From Paracoccaceae bacterium Fryx2 (lineage in GTDB: Bacteria; Pseudomonadota; Alphaproteobacteria; Rhodobacterales; Rhodobacteraceae), in contig JAVSGI010000005.1 in NCBI GenBank assembly GCA_032334235.1, positions 2,046,001 through 2,110,000 on the forward strand: a DNA stretch of 64,000 bases. The letters are read 5' to 3'. The notes under the pieces are model-generated. The model searched no databases and had not been told where the DNA came from. It saw only the letters and a program-made list of their open reading frames with translations. Of this stretch, positions 24,387 through 33,163 are shown piece by piece (within the stretch, counting starts at the first letter, position 1; each line of letters begins with the position of its first letter). The position numbers and the translations under genes were made by a program.

Positions 24387-24932
24387 ATGCTGATGGATAC
24401 GCCCGATGCAACCCTGGCTTCCGCCGCCGCCGGTGGCGACCGCGCCGCGTTCGGCGCGCTGCTGGCACGGCATTACGACCGGGTGTTCGGCCTGTGCTGG
24501 CGGCTGACCGGCAGCCGGGCCGAGGCGCAGGATCTGGCGCAGGACATCTGCGCCGCCCTGCCCGCCAAGCTGCGCGGCTGGCGGGCAGAGGCGCGCTTTA
24601 CCACCTGGCTTTACCGCGTCACGGTGAACGCCGCCCATGACCTGCGCCGCAGGCAGGCGGTGCGGGCGCGCGCGGCCTCGGGCTGGGGCGACTGGGAAAT
24701 CGCCCGGCAGGAAGAAATGGCCGAGGCGGCGGCGGCGCAGGACTGGCTTGCCACCGCGATGACCCGCCTGCCGCCCGAATTGCGCGATACCGTGGCGCTC
24801 GTGCTGGGCGAAGACATGACACAGGCCGAGGCCGCGCAGGTGCTGGGCCTGTCGGAAGGCACCATCGCCTGGCGGATGTCGGAGGTGAAGAAGCGCCTGC
24901 GCATCCTCGCCGCCAAGGAGGCCGCGACATGA
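24387..24932 (+). CDS. ECF-type RNA polymerase sigma factor
   Basis: Sigma-70 family protein of 181 residues with region 2 (FGALLARHYDRVFGLCWRLT, then EAQDLAQDICAALPAKL) and region 4 (LPPELRDTVALVLGEDMTQA, then LGLSEGTIAWRMSEVKKRL). It overlaps the next gene by 4 bases (ATGA). That neighbour begins with a short cytoplasmic stretch and a membrane helix before a von Willebrand domain, and may be its anti-sigma partner. A second in-frame ATG lies at 24393. Confidence 0.93.
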   Translation: MLMDTPDATLASAAAGGDRAAFGALLARHYDRVFGLCWRLTGSRAEAQDLAQDICAALPAKLRGWRAEARFTTWLYRVTVNAAHDLRRRQAVRARAASGWGDWEIARQEEMAEAAAAQDWLATAMTRLPPELRDTVALVLGEDMTQAEAAQVLGLSEGTIAWRMSEVKKRLRILAAKEAAT

Positions 24933-26890
24933 CCGACGATCTGGAAACCCTGAAGGCCGCCCTGCGCGCCACCCCGCCCGCCGATCCCGCCGGGCGCGAG
25001 GCGGCGCTGCGGCTGGCGATGGAAAATTATGACAGGCTCCAAGGATCGGGCGATGGCTCACGTCCCAATCCCGACCGCCCCTCGACGGCGGGGTTGCTGA
25101 ACGGAGTGCGTTCCATGCTGAAATCCCTTTCCTCACGCCGTATCCTGGCTGCCACCACGTCGGTCGCGGCGCTGTGCCTTGGCCTTGTCGTCGTGCTGCC
25201 GTTGCGAGACGACGCGCCCGTGAACGAGACGGTTGCGGTGACCGCCCGGCCGGAGGTTGCTGTCGCCCCGCCGCTGGCCGGGGGCACCCCGCAGGACTAC
25301 GCCGCCGCCACCGCCGATGTGCCTCAGGTCGAGGCGGATCAGGAAATGATGGCAGAACCGGCACCGGCGATCGTGGGCGGGGCCGCGCCGGAAAGCTATG
25401 CCGCAGCCCCGCAGACCGCCACACGCGACCTTGCCGCCAAGCATGGTGTCGGCATGGCCCCGCCGATGATGGAAATGGCGCCGCAAGCGCAGGAAAACAC
25501 CGAAAGCTTCGCCAATGCAGGGGCGAACCCGGTCAAGGTGACGGCGGAAGAGCCGGTTTCCACCTTCTCGGTCGATGTCGATACCGCCAGCTATGCCATC
25601 GTGCGGTCCTCGCTGATGACGGGCGCGCTGCCCCCGGCAGAGGCGGTGCGGATCGAGGAGATGGTGAACTATTTCCCCTACGCCTATCCCGCACCCGCAG
25701 CCGGGGAAGCGCCGTTCCGGCCGACCGTGACGGTGCTGCCGACGCCCTGGAACTCCGGCACAAGGCTGGTGCATGTGGCGCTGCAAGGGCGGCTGCCCGC
25801 GCTGGCCGACCGGCCGCCGCTGAATCTGGTGTTCCTGATCGACACCTCGGGGTCGATGCAGGATGCGAACAAGCTGCCGTTGCTGCAGCAGTCGCTGCGG
25901 CTGATGCTGGGGCAACTGCGCGCGCAGGATCAGGTGGCCATCGTCGCCTATGCCGGATCGGCGGGCGAGGTGCTGCCGCCCACCCCGGCGTCGGACAGTG
26001 CGGCGATCCTTGGCGCGCTCGACCGGCTGGCGGCAGGCGGGTCCACCGCCGGGGCGGAAGGGCTGGCGCTGGCCTATCAGGTGGCGGGCAACATGGCAGC
26101 GGCGGGCGAGGTCAGCCGGGTGCTGCTGGCGACCGACGGCGATTTCAACGTGGGCATCGACGACCCGGAGGGGCTGGCGGCCTACATCGCCAGGCAGCGC
26201 GACACGGGGATATACCTTTCGGTGCTGGGCTTCGGGCGCGGCAATCTCGACGATGCCACAATGCAGGCGCTGGCGCAAAGCGGCAACGGGCAGGCGGCCT
26301 ACATCGACACGCTGAACGAGGCGCGCAAGGTGCTGGTCGATCAGCTTTCCGGCGCGCTGTTCCCGATTGCCAACGACGTGAAGATCCAGATCGAATGGAA
26401 CCCGGCGACCGTCGCCGAATACCGCCTGATCGGCTATGAAACCCGCGCGCTGCGGCGCGAGGATTTCAACAACGACAAGGTCGATGCGGGCGAGATTGGT
26501 GCCGGCCACGCGGTGACGGCGATCTACGAGGTCACAGCACCTGGCAGCCCCTCCCTGCTGAACGACCCTTTGCGCTACGGCACCGCCGCACCCGTCGCCG
26601 GGAATGGCGAGCTTGGCTTCCTGCGCTTGCGCTACAAGGCACCGGGCGAGACTGTCTCGGCGCTGATCGAGGTGCCGATTGCCGAAGGCGAGGCCGCCGG
26701 GGACGACGTGCGCTTCGGCGTGGCGATGGCCGGGTTCGGGCAGATGCTGACCGGGGCACGCTATCTGGGCGACTGGGGTTGGGATCAGGCGATCCAGCTG
26801 GCACTGGGGGCACGCGGGGAAGATGCGTTCGGCTACCGCATCGAGGCGGTGAACCTGATGCGGATGGCGCAATCGCTCGACGCCCAATGA
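24929..26890 (+). CDS. von Willebrand factor type A (YfbK-like) membrane protein
   Basis: Protein of 653 residues. Residues 1-65 are cytoplasmic, a transmembrane helix lies near 72-92 (AATTSVAALCLGLVVVLPL), then an Ala/Pro-rich linker. The von Willebrand N-terminal region (STFSVDVDTASYAIVRSSLM) is followed by the vWA domain with a MIDAS motif LIDTSGSM at about residue 304 and ATDGDFNVG, and a C-terminal DUF3520 region, as in E. coli YfbK. It is translationally coupled to the ECF sigma factor. I infer that the short N-terminal domain may bind the sigma factor, with the exterior vWA domain sensing metal or envelope state. Confidence 0.9.
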   Translation: MTDDLETLKAALRATPPADPAGREAALRLAMENYDRLQGSGDGSRPNPDRPSTAGLLNGVRSMLKSLSSRRILAATTSVAALCLGLVVVLPLRDDAPVNETVAVTARPEVAVAPPLAGGTPQDYAAATADVPQVEADQEMMAEPAPAIVGGAAPESYAAAPQTATRDLAAKHGVGMAPPMMEMAPQAQENTESFANAGANPVKVTAEEPVSTFSVDVDTASYAIVRSSLMTGALPPAEAVRIEEMVNYFPYAYPAPAAGEAPFRPTVTVLPTPWNSGTRLVHVALQGRLPALADRPPLNLVFLIDTSGSMQDANKLPLLQQSLRLMLGQLRAQDQVAIVAYAGSAGEVLPPTPASDSAAILGALDRLAAGGSTAGAEGLALAYQVAGNMAAAGEVSRVLLATDGDFNVGIDDPEGLAAYIARQRDTGIYLSVLGFGRGNLDDATMQALAQSGNGQAAYIDTLNEARKVLVDQLSGALFPIANDVKIQIEWNPATVAEYRLIGYETRALRREDFNNDKVDAGEIGAGHAVTAIYEVTAPGSPSLLNDPLRYGTAAPVAGNGELGFLRLRYKAPGETVSALIEVPIAEGEAAGDDVRFGVAMAGFGQMLTGARYLGDWGWDQAIQLALGARGEDAFGYRIEAVNLMRMAQSLDAQ

Positions 26891-26894
26891 CGCG

Positions 26895-26924
26895 AAAGGC
26901 CCCGGGGGCAAACCCGGGGCCTTT
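26895..26924. terminator. Bidirectional terminator
   Basis: Perfect 12-bp inverted repeat: AAAGGCCCCGGG (26895-26906), loop GGCAAA, CCCGGGGCCTTT (26913-26924). It lies 5 bases after the vWA gene stop and 67 bases before the convergent Hsp20 stop. A/T ends on both arms suit both directions. Confidence 0.85.
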
Positions 26925-26991
26925 GCGGACGATCAGCGGTTGGCCCTTGATCGCCGGGGAGACCGGACGCCCCAGCGCGGGGCACCACGGA

Positions 26992-27471
26992 TCAGGCGGT
27001 TGCGGTTTCGACGGCGCGGGCTTCCAGCGCCTTGGGCTCCTGCGCCGGACGGGCAATCTCGATCCGGCGGGGTTTCAGCGCCTCGGGGGTTTCACGCACC
27101 AGGTCGATGTGCAGCATCCCGAGTTCATGCACCGCCCCGGTCACCCGCACATGGTCGGCCAGCGCGAAGCGGCGCTCGAAGGCGCGGGTGGCGATGCCAC
27201 GGTGCAGGTAGGTCCGCCCGGTGTCATCCTCGGCGGTCTTGCGGGCGGCGACATGCAGCGTGCCGTCGCGCACCTCGACCGACAGGTCATCGGCGGCGAA
27301 CCCGGCCACCGCGACCGAGATGCGGTAGGCGTTGTCGGCGGTCTTTTCGATGTTGTAGGGCGGGTAGGTCGGCTGCGCCACGTCGGAGGTCAGCGCACGG
27401 TCCATCAGGTCGGCAATCCGGTCGAAGCCGACGGTGGCACGGTAGAGCGGGGCAAAATCATAGGTTCGCAT
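26992..27471 (-). CDS. Small heat-shock protein, Hsp20/IbpA family
   Basis: Holdase chaperone of 159 residues starting MRTYDFAPLYRATVGFDRIA as in alphaproteobacterial Hsp20 proteins. The alpha-crystallin domain spans about 35-130: YNIEKTADNAYRISVAVAGF and YLHRGIATRAFERRFALADH. The ATG at 27471 follows a GAGGA site; in-frame ATG codons at 27477 and 27483 are alternatives. The C-terminal tail is Glu/Ala-rich, without a clear I-x-I motif. Confidence 0.93.
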   Translation of the reverse strand: MRTYDFAPLYRATVGFDRIADLMDRALTSDVAQPTYPPYNIEKTADNAYRISVAVAGFAADDLSVEVRDGTLHVAARKTAEDDTGRTYLHRGIATRAFERRFALADHVRVTGAVHELGMLHIDLVRETPEALKPRRIEIARPAQEPKALEARAVETATA

Positions 27472-27586
27472 CGTCATCCTCATCAAGCGATGGTTGCGCC
27501 CTGCCACAGGGTCAGGACAACCGGGCCCGTCATGGCACCCGGTCGCCACATGATCTGGGAAAACCGCCCTGCCGGTTCAAGAGGGG

Positions 27587-28414
27587 TCAGGGGCTGCCGG
27601 GGCGCAAAAATTTCGCGCCGCCGGTCTGTCCGGCGGTCTGCGACCCGCTCAGCAGCCGCGCGCCTGGGATGACGCGCTGGAACACACCGTCGCTGCTGCC
27701 CGCAAGTTCCGCCCGCAGCGCCTCGAGCGGCGCCTCCAGCGCCGTGCCCAGCGCCACCTGCCGACCGTCCACCACCGCCTTGGCCGACACCACCGAAACC
27801 ACCCGCGCCACCCCGTCGCGCACCGAAAAGATCGGCGCGCCGGACGATCCGAAATCGACGTTGCACGACAGCACAAGCACGCCGGGCTGCCGGCCCAGCA
27901 CGTGGCAGACCTCTTGCAGGCTGGGGGCCTCGGCCCTGTCCTGCGCATAGGACACCACGCCGACCTCGTCGCCCTTGGCCGGGCGCGGATCGGTCTCGAA
28001 CGGGGTGATCGAGGGCAGGCGGATCGGCTGGTCAAGCTGGATCAGCGCGATGTCATAGGCCACCCGCACCAGCTTTTCGTGGCCGCCATAGACATATTCC
28101 GGATGCGCCACAGCCCGGCGCACGCCGCGATAGGCCGCCGCCCGGCCATTGCGCCACCCTGCCAGAAACTCGATCTCGGACGGGTCGATGCGCGCGCCGG
28201 TCACCTTGTCGAACAGGCAATGCGCCGCCGTAAGCACCAGATCGGTCGCGATCAGCGCGCCGGTGCAGAACCCCTTGCGCCCCAGGTTCAGCCGCCCCAC
28301 GCCCTCCCAGCCGCGGCTGTCGTCGCCGGTCGCCAGCTGGCGCAGCGGGCTTTCCTGCGCGCGGCCGGGCAGGCCGAGGCCCAGACAGAGGATCAGAAGC
28401 AGGATCAGACGCAT
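27587..28414 (-). CDS. Secreted trypsin-like serine protease
   Basis: Product of 275 residues with a signal peptide (MRLILLLILCLGLGLPGRAQ). The chymotrypsin-fold triad is visible: His in LVLTAAHCLFD, Asp in VAYDIALIQLDQP and Ser in FGSSGAPIFSV, where GSSGAP replaces the usual GDSGGP, closer to V8-like endopeptidases. A GGAGGTGAC site precedes the start. The periplasmic or secreted substrate is unknown. It lies 47 bases after glcF on the same strand, perhaps by chance. Confidence 0.92.
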   Translation of the reverse strand: MRLILLLILCLGLGLPGRAQESPLRQLATGDDSRGWEGVGRLNLGRKGFCTGALIATDLVLTAAHCLFDKVTGARIDPSEIEFLAGWRNGRAAAYRGVRRAVAHPEYVYGGHEKLVRVAYDIALIQLDQPIRLPSITPFETDPRPAKGDEVGVVSYAQDRAEAPSLQEVCHVLGRQPGVLVLSCNVDFGSSGAPIFSVRDGVARVVSVVSAKAVVDGRQVALGTALEAPLEALRAELAGSSDGVFQRVIPGARLLSGSQTAGQTGGAKFLRPGSP

Positions 28415-28461
28415 GTCACCTCCGGGCAATCGTCTGGACAGACACCGCCATTGCGGCGGAT

Positions 28462-29766
28462 TTATGGCCGCTGCCCGGTCATCCCGTCCAGCCCGCGCGG
28501 CTTCGGCCCGCCCAGCGCCCAGTCGAGCAGTTCCACCGTATGCACCACCGGCACATGGCTGGCCGACCCGATCTGGATCATGCAGCCGATGTTGCCCGCG
28601 GCGATCAGGTCGGGGGCCTTCGCCTCCAGCGTCTGCACCTTGCGCGCCCGCAACTTCTGCGAAATCTCGGGCTGCAACAGGTTGTAGGTGCCGGCCGACC
28701 CGCAGCACAGATGGCTGTCGGCCGGTTCGACCACCTCGAACCCCACCCGTCTCAGCAGATCCTTCGGCGTGGACTTGATCTGCTGGCCGTGCTGCAGCGA
28801 ACAGGCCGAATGATAGGCGACACGCAGGCCCTTCGCCGCGCCCTCGGGCAGGCCGATCCGCTCCAGCAACTCGGTGATGTCGAGCGCCATGCCCGAGACT
28901 TCGGCCGCATCCGCCGCCAGCGGGCCGTTGCGGAACATGTGGCCGTAATCCTTGATCGTGGTACCGCAGCCCGAGGTATTGATCACCACCGCATCCAGCC
29001 CCCCCGCCCGCTTTTCCGCCATCCAGGCCGCGATGTTGTGCACCGCCAGATCGAATGCCTGATCCTCCTTGCCCATGTGATGCGTCAGCGCCCCGCAGCA
29101 CCCCATGCCGCGCGCCACCACCACCTCGCATCCCAGCCGCCGCAACAGCCGGATGGTGGCATCGTTGATGTCGGTGTTCAGCGCCTTCTGCGCACAGCCG
29201 GTCAGCAGCGCCACCCGCATCCGCCGCTCGCCTTCGGCGGCAAACACCTGCGGCGCGTCGTTCGGGCTTACGGGGGGCGAGACCTTGGGCACCATCGCCA
29301 CCATCGCCCGCAGCCGCGCATCCGGCATCAGGAACGCGAAGGGCCGCGCCACCCGCGCCCCCCACAGCGCCAGCCGGAACCGCGCCGGATAGGGCAGGGT
29401 ATGCGCCAGCAGCCAGCGCAGCGCCCGGTCCATCAGCGGCCGCCTGTAGGTCCGCTCGATATGCGCGCGCGCCAGATCGACCAGATGCATGTAATGCACG
29501 CCCGAGGGGCAGGTCGTCATGCAGGCAAGGCACCCCAGACAGCGGTCAATGTGCTTCACGGTCTTTACGTCCGCGTCCCGCCCGGTTTCCAGCATGTCCT
29601 TGATCAGGTAGATCCGGCCGCGCGGGCTGTCGAGCTCGTCGCCCAGCACCTGATATGTCGGGCAGGTCGCGGTGCAGAAACCGCAATGCACGCAGGTGCG
29701 CAGAATCTGATTGGCGGTCGCAAGGCCGGGGTCGCGCAACTGCTCGGGGGTGAAACTGGTCTGCAT
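28462..29766 (-). CDS. glcF: Glycolate oxidase iron-sulfur subunit
   Basis: Subunit of 434 residues with two N-terminal 4Fe-4S clusters, CVHCGFCTATCPTYQ and CLGCLACMTTCPSG, and two cysteine-rich CCG domains (AYHSACSLQHGQ, SHLCCGSAGTYNLLQ; ARGMGCCGALTHHMG). It passes electrons from the GlcD flavin to the membrane quinone pool during glycolate oxidation. It lies 9 bases after glcE and is the last gene of glcDEF. Confidence 0.96.
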   Translation of the reverse strand: MQTSFTPEQLRDPGLATANQILRTCVHCGFCTATCPTYQVLGDELDSPRGRIYLIKDMLETGRDADVKTVKHIDRCLGCLACMTTCPSGVHYMHLVDLARAHIERTYRRPLMDRALRWLLAHTLPYPARFRLALWGARVARPFAFLMPDARLRAMVAMVPKVSPPVSPNDAPQVFAAEGERRMRVALLTGCAQKALNTDINDATIRLLRRLGCEVVVARGMGCCGALTHHMGKEDQAFDLAVHNIAAWMAEKRAGGLDAVVINTSGCGTTIKDYGHMFRNGPLAADAAEVSGMALDITELLERIGLPEGAAKGLRVAYHSACSLQHGQQIKSTPKDLLRRVGFEVVEPADSHLCCGSAGTYNLLQPEISQKLRARKVQTLEAKAPDLIAAGNIGCMIQIGSASHVPVVHTVELLDWALGGPKPRGLDGMTGQRP

Positions 29767-29775
29767 CGGTGCTCC

Positions 29776-30876
29776 TCAGACCATCAGGCCGGGGTTGAGT
29801 ATGCCGCGCGGGTCGAACTTCGCGCGCAGCCCCGCCGCAAGCGCGGCCAATGGCGCCGGTTCGGGGTGAAACGCCGCCAGCCGCGCCCTTGTGTCCGGCC
29901 CGGCCCGCAGCAGCGTCGCATGACCGCCGAACGGCCCAAGCCGCGCCCGCAGATCGATCCCCGGCGCCATCAGCGCCCAGATCAGCCCGCCGGCCCAGTC
30001 GTAAAGCACCGCCTCCGCCCCCAGCCGCGCCGCGATGCCCGCCGCCTCCGACGGCTTCACCGACAGCCGCCAGACATCGCCCTCGCGGCCGTGAAACGGC
30101 GCCACATCGCGAATGCCCGCCCAGCGCGCCGCCCCGTCCTCGCGCTCCACCGCCCCAAACCCCGCCAGCAGCGCCGCCAGCCGCCCGGCGCGGTAGGCGA
30201 CCGAGGCCGCAAAGCCCTCGATCCGCAGAAACGTCCCCTGCCCCGGCCAGTGCGCCGCCCCCGAGACCTCGAAAGGCGACCCCATCGCCGCCGCCATCGC
30301 CGCCACCGCCCGCGCGTCCGGCAACCCGTGCAGCACAAGCGTCGCCGCAGCCTCCGGCACCGGCAGCAGCTTGAAGCTGACCTCGGTCAACACCCCCAGC
30401 GTGCCCCAGGACCCCGCCATCAGCTTGACCAGATCATAGCCGGTGACGTTCTTCATCACCCGCCCGCCATTCCTGATCACCACGCCCTCGCCGGTAACCA
30501 GCCGCACCCCGATCAGGCTGTCGCGGCAAGCCCCCGCCTGCAACCGCCTTGGCCCCGAGGCATTGGCCGCCACCACCCCGCCCAGCGTCGAGACCCCTTG
30601 CGTTCCGAGCAACCCGCGCATGTCGGGCACCTCGAAGGGCAGGCGCTGCCCTTCCGCCGCCAGCATCGCCTCCACCTCGGCCAGCGGCGTCCCCGCCTGC
30701 GCCACCAGCGTCAGCGCCCCCGGCTCGTAAAGCGAAATCCCCGCCAGCCCGCCGGTCTCCAGCACCGCCCCCGGCCCCGGCCGCCCCACGCCCCGCGTGC
30801 CACCGCCCAGGATGCGCAACGGCCCGGCGGCCCCCCGCACCGCCTCGGCAAGTTCGGCCTCGGTCACTGGGCGCAT
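29776..30876 (-). CDS. glcE: Glycolate oxidase FAD-binding subunit GlcE
   Basis: Flavoprotein subunit of 366 residues with a shortened FAD_binding_4 domain: LRILGGGTRG, LGGVVAANASGPRRLQAG and GGRVMKNVTGYDLVKLMAGS. Works with GlcD and GlcF to oxidise glycolate to glyoxylate. The start MRPVTEAELAEAV at 30876 matches the family start; an ATG two codons upstream is an alternative behind AGAAGG. A dispersed GC-rich repeat lies between it and glcD. Confidence 0.94.
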   Translation of the reverse strand: MRPVTEAELAEAVRGAAGPLRILGGGTRGVGRPGPGAVLETGGLAGISLYEPGALTLVAQAGTPLAEVEAMLAAEGQRLPFEVPDMRGLLGTQGVSTLGGVVAANASGPRRLQAGACRDSLIGVRLVTGEGVVIRNGGRVMKNVTGYDLVKLMAGSWGTLGVLTEVSFKLLPVPEAAATLVLHGLPDARAVAAMAAAMGSPFEVSGAAHWPGQGTFLRIEGFAASVAYRAGRLAALLAGFGAVEREDGAARWAGIRDVAPFHGREGDVWRLSVKPSEAAGIAARLGAEAVLYDWAGGLIWALMAPGIDLRARLGPFGGHATLLRAGPDTRARLAAFHPEPAPLAALAAGLRAKFDPRGILNPGLMV

Positions 30877-30886
30877 CCCCATCCCC

Positions 30887-30942
30887 TTCTTCTGTTCACA
30901 AGTATCCTCGGGGGGTCCGGGGGGCAGACGGCCCCCCCGGCG
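30887..30942 (-). repeat. Dispersed extragenic repeat, copy A (between glcD and glcE)
   Basis: Plus-strand text runs TTCTTCTGTTCACAAGTATC then CTCGGGGGGTCC and a hairpin (CCGGGGGGC-AGACG-GCCCCCCCGG). The CTCGGGGGGTCCGGGGG-CAGAC block is nearly identical to that at 57491-57527. Its position inside an operon could affect mRNA processing between glcD and glcE. Confidence 0.7.
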
Positions 30943-30946
30943 CCGG

Positions 30947-32380
30947 TCACGCCGCACGCCGCCCGGCCGTCGCGGCCAGCGGAAACACCTTGGCCGGGTT
31001 CAGAAGCCACCTCGGGTCGAACACGTCCTTCACCCGCAACTGCGCCTCGATATCGTCCGGCGAGAACTGCACCGACATCAGGTCGCGCTTCTCGATCCCC
31101 ACGCCATGCTCGCCGGTCAGGCAACCCCCGACCTCGACGCAGAGCTTCAGGATCTCGGCGCCGAACGCCTCGCACAGTTCCAGATCACCAGGCTTGTTGG
31201 CATCGAACAGGATCAGCGGATGCATGTTGCCGTCGCCCGCGTGGAACACGTTGGCCACGTCCAGCCCGTAGTCCTTCGACATTTCGGCAATCCGGCGCAG
31301 CACGAAGGGCAGGCTCGACACCGGAATCGTGCCGTCGAGGCACATGTAGTCGTTGATGCTGCCCATCGCCCCGAAGGCCGACTTGCGGCCCAGCCAGATC
31401 TTCTTGCTTTCCGCCTCGGACCGGCTTTCGCGGAACTCGACCGGGTTGTGGCGCAGCGCGATGGTCCTGATCTTGGCCAGTTGCTCGTCGATCTCGGCGG
31501 GCGAGCCTTCGACCTCGACGATCAGCAGCGCCTCGCAATCAGGGTAGCCCGCGTGGGCGAAGGCCTCGGTGGCGCGGATGCAGGGGCGGTCCATGAACTC
31601 GATGGCAACCGGCAGGATGCCCGCCTTGATGATGTCGGACACGCAGGCCCCCGCCACCTCGTTGGCATCGAAGCCGATCAGCACCGGGCGCGCCCCTTCG
31701 GGCTTGGGCAGGATGCGCAGCGTGGCTTCCGTAACCACGCCGAGTTGCCCCTCCGAGCCGCAGACCACCCCCAGCAGATCCAGCCCCGGCGCGTCGAGAT
31801 GCGCGCCGCCGATCTCGACCACCGTGCCGTCCATCAGCACCATGGTCACGCCCAGAAGGTTGTTGGTCGTCACACCGTATTTCAGGCAATGCGCCCCGCC
31901 GGAGTTCATCGCAATGTTGCCCGCAATCGCGCAGGCGAGCTGGCTCGACGGGTCGGGGGCGTAGAAGAAACCGTCCGCCTCTACCGCGCCGGTCACGCTG
32001 AGGTTGGTGCGCCCGGACTGCACCCGGATGAAGCGGTTGGGGTAATCGGTCTCGATCACGCCGTTCAGCCGCGCGACGCCGAGGATCACGCAATCGGCGG
32101 TCGGCAGCGCACCGCCTGCAAGGCTGGTGCCCGAGCCGCGCGGCACCACCGGCACGCCCTCCTCGAAGCAGACCCGCAGCACCGCCGCGACCTCGGAGGT
32201 GGACCGCGGCAACACGGCAGCCAGCGGCGGGCAGCGGTAGGCGGTCAGCGCATCGCATTCATAGGCACGGGTTTCGGCCGGGTCATCCACCACCGCATCG
32301 CGAGGTAGCACCCCAAGCAGACGCTCCACGATCCGGGCCTTGCGGGCAAGGATCGCGGGGTTGGGTATCGGCATGTCCAT
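30947..32380 (-). CDS. glcD: Glycolate oxidase catalytic subunit GlcD
   Basis: FAD-linked oxidase of 477 residues. The FAD-binding region shows VVPRGSGTSLAGGALPTADC, DPSSQLACAIAGNIAMNSGG and VCGSEGQLGVVTEATLRILP; the C-terminal half has ANVFHAGDGNMHPLILFD and LTGEHGVGIEKRD. It oxidises glycolate (possibly also D-lactate) to the 2-oxoacid. The ATG follows GGGAGGG. It heads glcDEF, separated from glcE by 70 bases with the dispersed repeat. A possible operator is at 32399-32421. Confidence 0.96.
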   Translation of the reverse strand: MDMPIPNPAILARKARIVERLLGVLPRDAVVDDPAETRAYECDALTAYRCPPLAAVLPRSTSEVAAVLRVCFEEGVPVVPRGSGTSLAGGALPTADCVILGVARLNGVIETDYPNRFIRVQSGRTNLSVTGAVEADGFFYAPDPSSQLACAIAGNIAMNSGGAHCLKYGVTTNNLLGVTMVLMDGTVVEIGGAHLDAPGLDLLGVVCGSEGQLGVVTEATLRILPKPEGARPVLIGFDANEVAGACVSDIIKAGILPVAIEFMDRPCIRATEAFAHAGYPDCEALLIVEVEGSPAEIDEQLAKIRTIALRHNPVEFRESRSEAESKKIWLGRKSAFGAMGSINDYMCLDGTIPVSSLPFVLRRIAEMSKDYGLDVANVFHAGDGNMHPLILFDANKPGDLELCEAFGAEILKLCVEVGGCLTGEHGVGIEKRDLMSVQFSPDDIEAQLRVKDVFDPRWLLNPAKVFPLAATAGRRAA

Positions 32381-32398
32381 GGCGGCCCTCCCGGCGGT

Positions 32399-32421
32399 AT
32401 TGGTAAATTAATATAACCAAT
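32399..32421. promoter_or_regulatory. Inverted repeat in the glcD promoter region
   Basis: ATTGGT (32399-32404), an 11-base AT-rich spacer, ACCAAT (32416-32421). The spacing fits a LysR-type T-N11-A box; TGGT/ACCA arms also occur in GntR/FadR operators, usually with a shorter spacer. It lies in the 84-base gap between divergent glcD and DUF599 genes. No regulator gene is adjacent. Confidence 0.5.
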
Positions 32422-32464
32422 TTGCCGCTTTGGCAAGCGTTCCGCTTCTGGGTAAGGTGCGGGC

Positions 32465-33163
32465 ATGGAAATGATGACACGCCTTGCCCCCTTTGGTCTG
32501 GCCGACGCCGCTGCGGTGGGGTTTCTGCTGGCGGTCTGGCTCGGGCTGGGCTGGCTGGTGGAACATCCGCCCGCCGGGCGCATGTCGGTCTCGATGCTGA
32601 TGGCCGAGTATCGCCGCGACTGGATGCGCCAGTTCGTGACGCGCCAGCCGCGCATCTTCGATGGCGCGGTGATCGACAGCCTGCGGCAGGGCACTGCCTT
32701 CTTCGCCTCGGCCAGCATGATCGCGATCGGCGGCGGCATCGCATTGCTGGGCAACTCCGACCGGGTGGCGGGGCTGGCGCAGGATCTGACGCTGGGGATC
32801 GCAGCACCTGTGATCGAGATCAAGGTGATCCTCGTGCTGCTGCTGGTCGCCAATGCCTTCCTGAAGTTCGTCTGGTCGCACCGGCTGTTCGGCTATTGCT
32901 GCATCCTGATGGCGGCAGTGCCGAACGATCCCGCCGACCCGCTTGCCTATCACCGCGCTTCGCAGGCGGCCGAGGTCAACATCACCGCTGCTCGAAGCTT
33001 CAACCGGGGACTGCATTCGGTCTATTTCGCACTGGGCGCGCTGGGGTGGCTGCTGGGGCCGCTGGCGCTGGTGCTGGCCACGCTGGTCACCGCAGCGGTG
33101 CAGATCCGGCGCGAGTTCGCCTCGGCCTCGCGCGTCGTCATCCTGCAACGGGCCGCGCCTTAA
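32465..33163 (+). CDS. DUF599 family membrane protein
   Basis: Protein of 232 residues with about four transmembrane segments and DUF599 blocks: MLMAEYRRDWMRQFVTRQPR, FLKFVWSHRLFGYC and RSFNRGLHSVYFALGALGWL. Family function unknown. The ATG is preceded by AAGGTG. Its stop overlaps the convergent neighbour's stop by four bases. Confidence 0.9.
   Translation: MEMMTRLAPFGLADAAAVGFLLAVWLGLGWLVEHPPAGRMSVSMLMAEYRRDWMRQFVTRQPRIFDGAVIDSLRQGTAFFASASMIAIGGGIALLGNSDRVAGLAQDLTLGIAAPVIEIKVILVLLLVANAFLKFVWSHRLFGYCCILMAAVPNDPADPLAYHRASQAAEVNITAARSFNRGLHSVYFALGALGWLLGPLALVLATLVTAAVQIRREFASASRVVILQRAAP

Noticed and set aside
28540-31356. Plus-strand open frame of 938 codons antisense to glcF and glcE
   Set aside because: Shadow of strongly supported genes; no own motifs.
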